DNA of 64,000 bases from Sphingobium sp. Leaf26 (GTDB lineage: Bacteria; Pseudomonadota; Alphaproteobacteria; Sphingomonadales; Sphingomonadaceae). Location of the stretch: positions 1-64,000 of the forward strand of contig NZ_LMKV01000002.1 of assembly GCF_001421665.1 (NCBI RefSeq), written 5' to 3'. Below the pieces are notes generated by a model that was given only the letters and a program-made list of their open reading frames with translations, was not told the DNA's origin and ran no database searches. The translations under genes were made by a program, and so were the position numbers. Below, in pieces: positions 62,064-64,000 of this stretch (position 1 is the stretch's first letter; every line of letters begins with the position of its first letter).

Positions 62064-63884
62064 GTGAAAATCGCCATTTCTTTCGCCGCTCTTGCGGCCG
62101 CGCTCGTTGCTTCGCCACTCTTGGCGCAACAGGCTCCCACTGCTGCGCCCACTGCGGCGGAGGCGGACGCCTTCCTCGCCAAGGCGGAGAAGGCGCTGTT
62201 CGACCAGTCGATCGTCAGCGGCAGGGCGGCGTGGATCAACGCGACCTATATCACCGACGATACCGACGCGATGGCATCCTATTTCGGCGCGATCGACACC
62301 AGGCAGCGGGTCGATTATGCGCTGGAAGCGGCGAAATATGCGACCGCGCCGGGGCTGAGCGAAGAAACCAGGCGCCGGCTGACGCTGCTGCGCACGGCGC
62401 TGACCCTGCCCGCGCCGACGACGCCGGGTGCGGCCGAGGAACTGAACGACCTAGCGACCAAACTCCAGTCCGCCTATGGCAAGGGGAAAGGGACGCTGAA
62501 GGGGCAGGCGATCAACGGCAGCGATATCGAAGAGCAGATGGGGGAGAATCGCAACCCCGAAGAATTGAAGGAGATGTGGGTCAGTTGGCATGACAATGTC
62601 GGCGCGCCGATGCGGGCCGACTACGCCAAGCTGGTGAGCATCGCCAATGCCGGGGCCAAGGAACTGGGCTTTGCCGATACCGGCGCGATGTGGCGATCCA
62701 AATATGACATGCCGGCCGATGATTTCGCCAAGCTGACCGACAAGATCTGGGCGGAGGTGAAGCCGCTTTACGACGATCTCCATTGTTATACGCGCACCAA
62801 ACTGAACGAGAAATATGGCGATGCGGTGCAGGCCAAGACCGGGCCGATCCGCGCTGACCTGCTCGGCAATATGTGGGCGCAGGAATGGGGGAATATCTAT
62901 GACGTCGTGGCGCCGGCCGGTGCGGGCGACCTGGGTTTCGACACCACCGACCTGCTGAAGACCAAGGGCTATGACCCGGTCAAGATGGTGAAGGCGGGCG
63001 AGGGCTTCTATAGCTCGCTGGGTTTCGAGGCATTGCCGCAAAGCTTCTGGGATCGCTCGCAAATCACCAAGCCGCGCGACCGCGAAGTCATCTGCCACGC
63101 ATCGGCCTGGGATCTGGACAACAAGAACGACATCCGCATCAAGATGTGCACCAAGGTGAATGGCGACGATTTCGTCACGATCCATCATGAACTGGGCCAT
63201 AATTATTACCAGCGCGCCTATCAGATCCAGAAGCCGCTCTATCTGGACGGCGCAAACGACGGTTTCCATGAAGCGATCGGCGATTTCGTCGCGCTGTCGA
63301 TCACGCCTGATTATCTGGTGAAGATCGGCCTGCTGGACCCGGCCAAGGTGCCGGGTGCGGACAAGGATCTGGGCCTGTTGCTGCGGCAGGCGATGGACAA
63401 GGTGGCCTTCCTGCCGTTCGGCCTGCTGATCGACAAGTGGCGCTGGGGCGTGTTCGACGGGTCGATCCCGGAGAGCCGGTATGAACAGAGCTGGACCGAC
63501 CTGCGCCGCCAATATCAGGGCATCGTGCCGCCCGTGTCCCGCGACGAGACGAAGTTCGATGCCGGCGGTAAATATCATATTCCCGGCAATACGCCTTATA
63601 CCCGCTACTTCCTGGCGCGGGTGTTGCAGTTCCAATTCTACGAGGCGGCATGCAAGCAGGCCGGTTGGAAAGGGCCGCTGCATCGCTGTTCCTTCTATGG
63701 AAACAAGGCCGTAGGCGCGAAACTTGATGCGATGCTGAAGATGGGGGCGTCAAAGCCCTGGCCGGACGCGCTGCAAGCCTTCACCGGCAGCCGTGAAATG
63801 TCGGGCAAGGCGCTGGTCAATTATTTCGCCCCGTTGCAGAAGTGGTTGGTTCAACAGAATAAAGGCAAGTCTTGCGGCTGGTAA
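62064..63884 (+). CDS. M2-family peptidyl-dipeptidase (ACE-like)
   Basis: A 606-residue exported zinc peptidase homologous to angiotensin-converting enzyme. The signal peptide is residues 1-21 (cleaved after LLA). The zinc motif is His375-Glu-x2-His379 (HHELGHNYY) with the third ligand Glu in FHEAIGDFVAL. C-terminal YHIPGNTPYTRYFLARVLQFQFYEAAC is characteristic. It removes C-terminal dipeptides. Bacterial ACE-like enzymes are frequent in sphingomonads and xanthomonads. It is followed by a strong terminator. Confidence 0.96.
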   Translation: MKIAISFAALAAALVASPLLAQQAPTAAPTAAEADAFLAKAEKALFDQSIVSGRAAWINATYITDDTDAMASYFGAIDTRQRVDYALEAAKYATAPGLSEETRRRLTLLRTALTLPAPTTPGAAEELNDLATKLQSAYGKGKGTLKGQAINGSDIEEQMGENRNPEELKEMWVSWHDNVGAPMRADYAKLVSIANAGAKELGFADTGAMWRSKYDMPADDFAKLTDKIWAEVKPLYDDLHCYTRTKLNEKYGDAVQAKTGPIRADLLGNMWAQEWGNIYDVVAPAGAGDLGFDTTDLLKTKGYDPVKMVKAGEGFYSSLGFEALPQSFWDRSQITKPRDREVICHASAWDLDNKNDIRIKMCTKVNGDDFVTIHHELGHNYYQRAYQIQKPLYLDGANDGFHEAIGDFVALSITPDYLVKIGLLDPAKVPGADKDLGLLLRQAMDKVAFLPFGLLIDKWRWGVFDGSIPESRYEQSWTDLRRQYQGIVPPVSRDETKFDAGGKYHIPGNTPYTRYFLARVLQFQFYEAACKQAGWKGPLHRCSFYGNKAVGAKLDAMLKMGASKPWPDALQAFTGSREMSGKALVNYFAPLQKWLVQQNKGKSCGW

Positions 63885-63906
63885 GTCGGCGTAAAGATTG
63901 ATAAGC

Positions 63907-63938
63907 GGCTGGCGCATGAACGCGCCAGCCATTCTTCT
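63907..63938 (+). terminator. Rho-independent terminator after the M2 peptidase gene
   Basis: A nine-bp perfect stem GGCTGGCGC / GCGCCAGCC with a six-base loop is followed by ATTCTTCTTTC, 23 bases after the stop. Confidence 0.82.
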
Positions 63939-64000
63939 TTCGCTGCTCTTTGGCACGGCGACCGTGATGACGGTCGCGCTGGCCGTAGCATGGTCCCACT
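63916..64000 (+). CDS. Possible start of a membrane or exported protein, cut by the window end
   Basis: ATG 63916 opens a frame to the window end encoding a hydrophobic start (MNAPAILLSLLFGTATVMTV). The ATG lies in the loop of the terminator hairpin and has no ribosome site, so the frame may be accidental; a later ATG at 63966 is also possible. Only the downstream sequence could decide. Confidence 0.22.
   Translation, partial: MNAPAILLSLLFGTATVMTVALAVAWSH

Overview
The window is GC-rich chromosomal DNA from an alphaproteobacterium, most likely a sphingomonad (Sphingobium/Sphingomonas type). This rests on the gene content (5-aminolevulinate synthase, BtaAB betaine-lipid genes, the carboxyspermidine route, PhaR, an entericidin, large periplasmic peptidases) and on abundant short inverted repeats with the core TTCGACAGGCTCAG. 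It holds about 60 genes in short, tightly packed operons, many joined by ATGA or TTGA stop/start overlaps. No rRNA, CRISPR array, prophage or transposase was seen.

Layout. 1-6.3 kb: the 3' end of ETF-ubiquinone oxidoreductase, a TPR protein, then the coupled string ispE, N-formylglutamate-amidohydrolase-like gene, lipoprotein, nnr (NAD(P)HX repair) and an RNA m5U methyltransferase. 6.4-10.3 kb (minus): a polyamine operon. 10.5-14 kb: a fasciclin protein and a DNA ligase/exonuclease repair pair. 14-15.9 kb: btaAB behind an 11-bp-periodic Pho box. 15.9-21.6 kb: a broken GIY-YIG element, hemA, murI, an acetyltransferase, plsY, dprA and a membrane protein. 21.7-28.1 kb: topA, a diguanylate cyclase, and lepB-rnc-[GIY-YIG element]-era. 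28.1-35.1 kb: pgi, gor, a 2OG dioxygenase, a divergent SDR/LysR pair and a Tat-exported nucleoside-hydrolase-like protein.

35.2-45.2 kb is a complete propionyl-CoA to succinyl-CoA module: a ScfR/PccR-type regulator, divergent pccB with candidate operator, epimerase, methylmalonyl-CoA mutase, a coupled unknown exported protein, bioB (the biotin needed by PccA) and pccA. 45.3-56 kb: CsaA, an M28 peptidase, an MHS transporter, DUF2256, a thiolase, a short PhaC and phaR with overlapping start codons, proS, hslUV and a small Cys-rich gene. 56-64 kb: entericidin, tRNA-Val(CAC), a DPP-IV-like peptidase, a methyltransferase, asd, a DUF2238 membrane protein, an alpha/beta hydrolase and an M2 (ACE-like) peptidase.

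The most unusual structure is a repeat system. Both GIY-YIG nuclease genes are bracketed by inverted copies of one hairpin-forming repeat, and gene-less inverted pairs of the same repeat occur elsewhere in the window. The outer three bases of each hairpin covary between copies. This resembles REPIN/RAYT organisation, but with a GIY-YIG nuclease in place of a Y1 transposase. One copy sits between rnc and era and supplies the era ribosome binding site; the other carries a frameshift.
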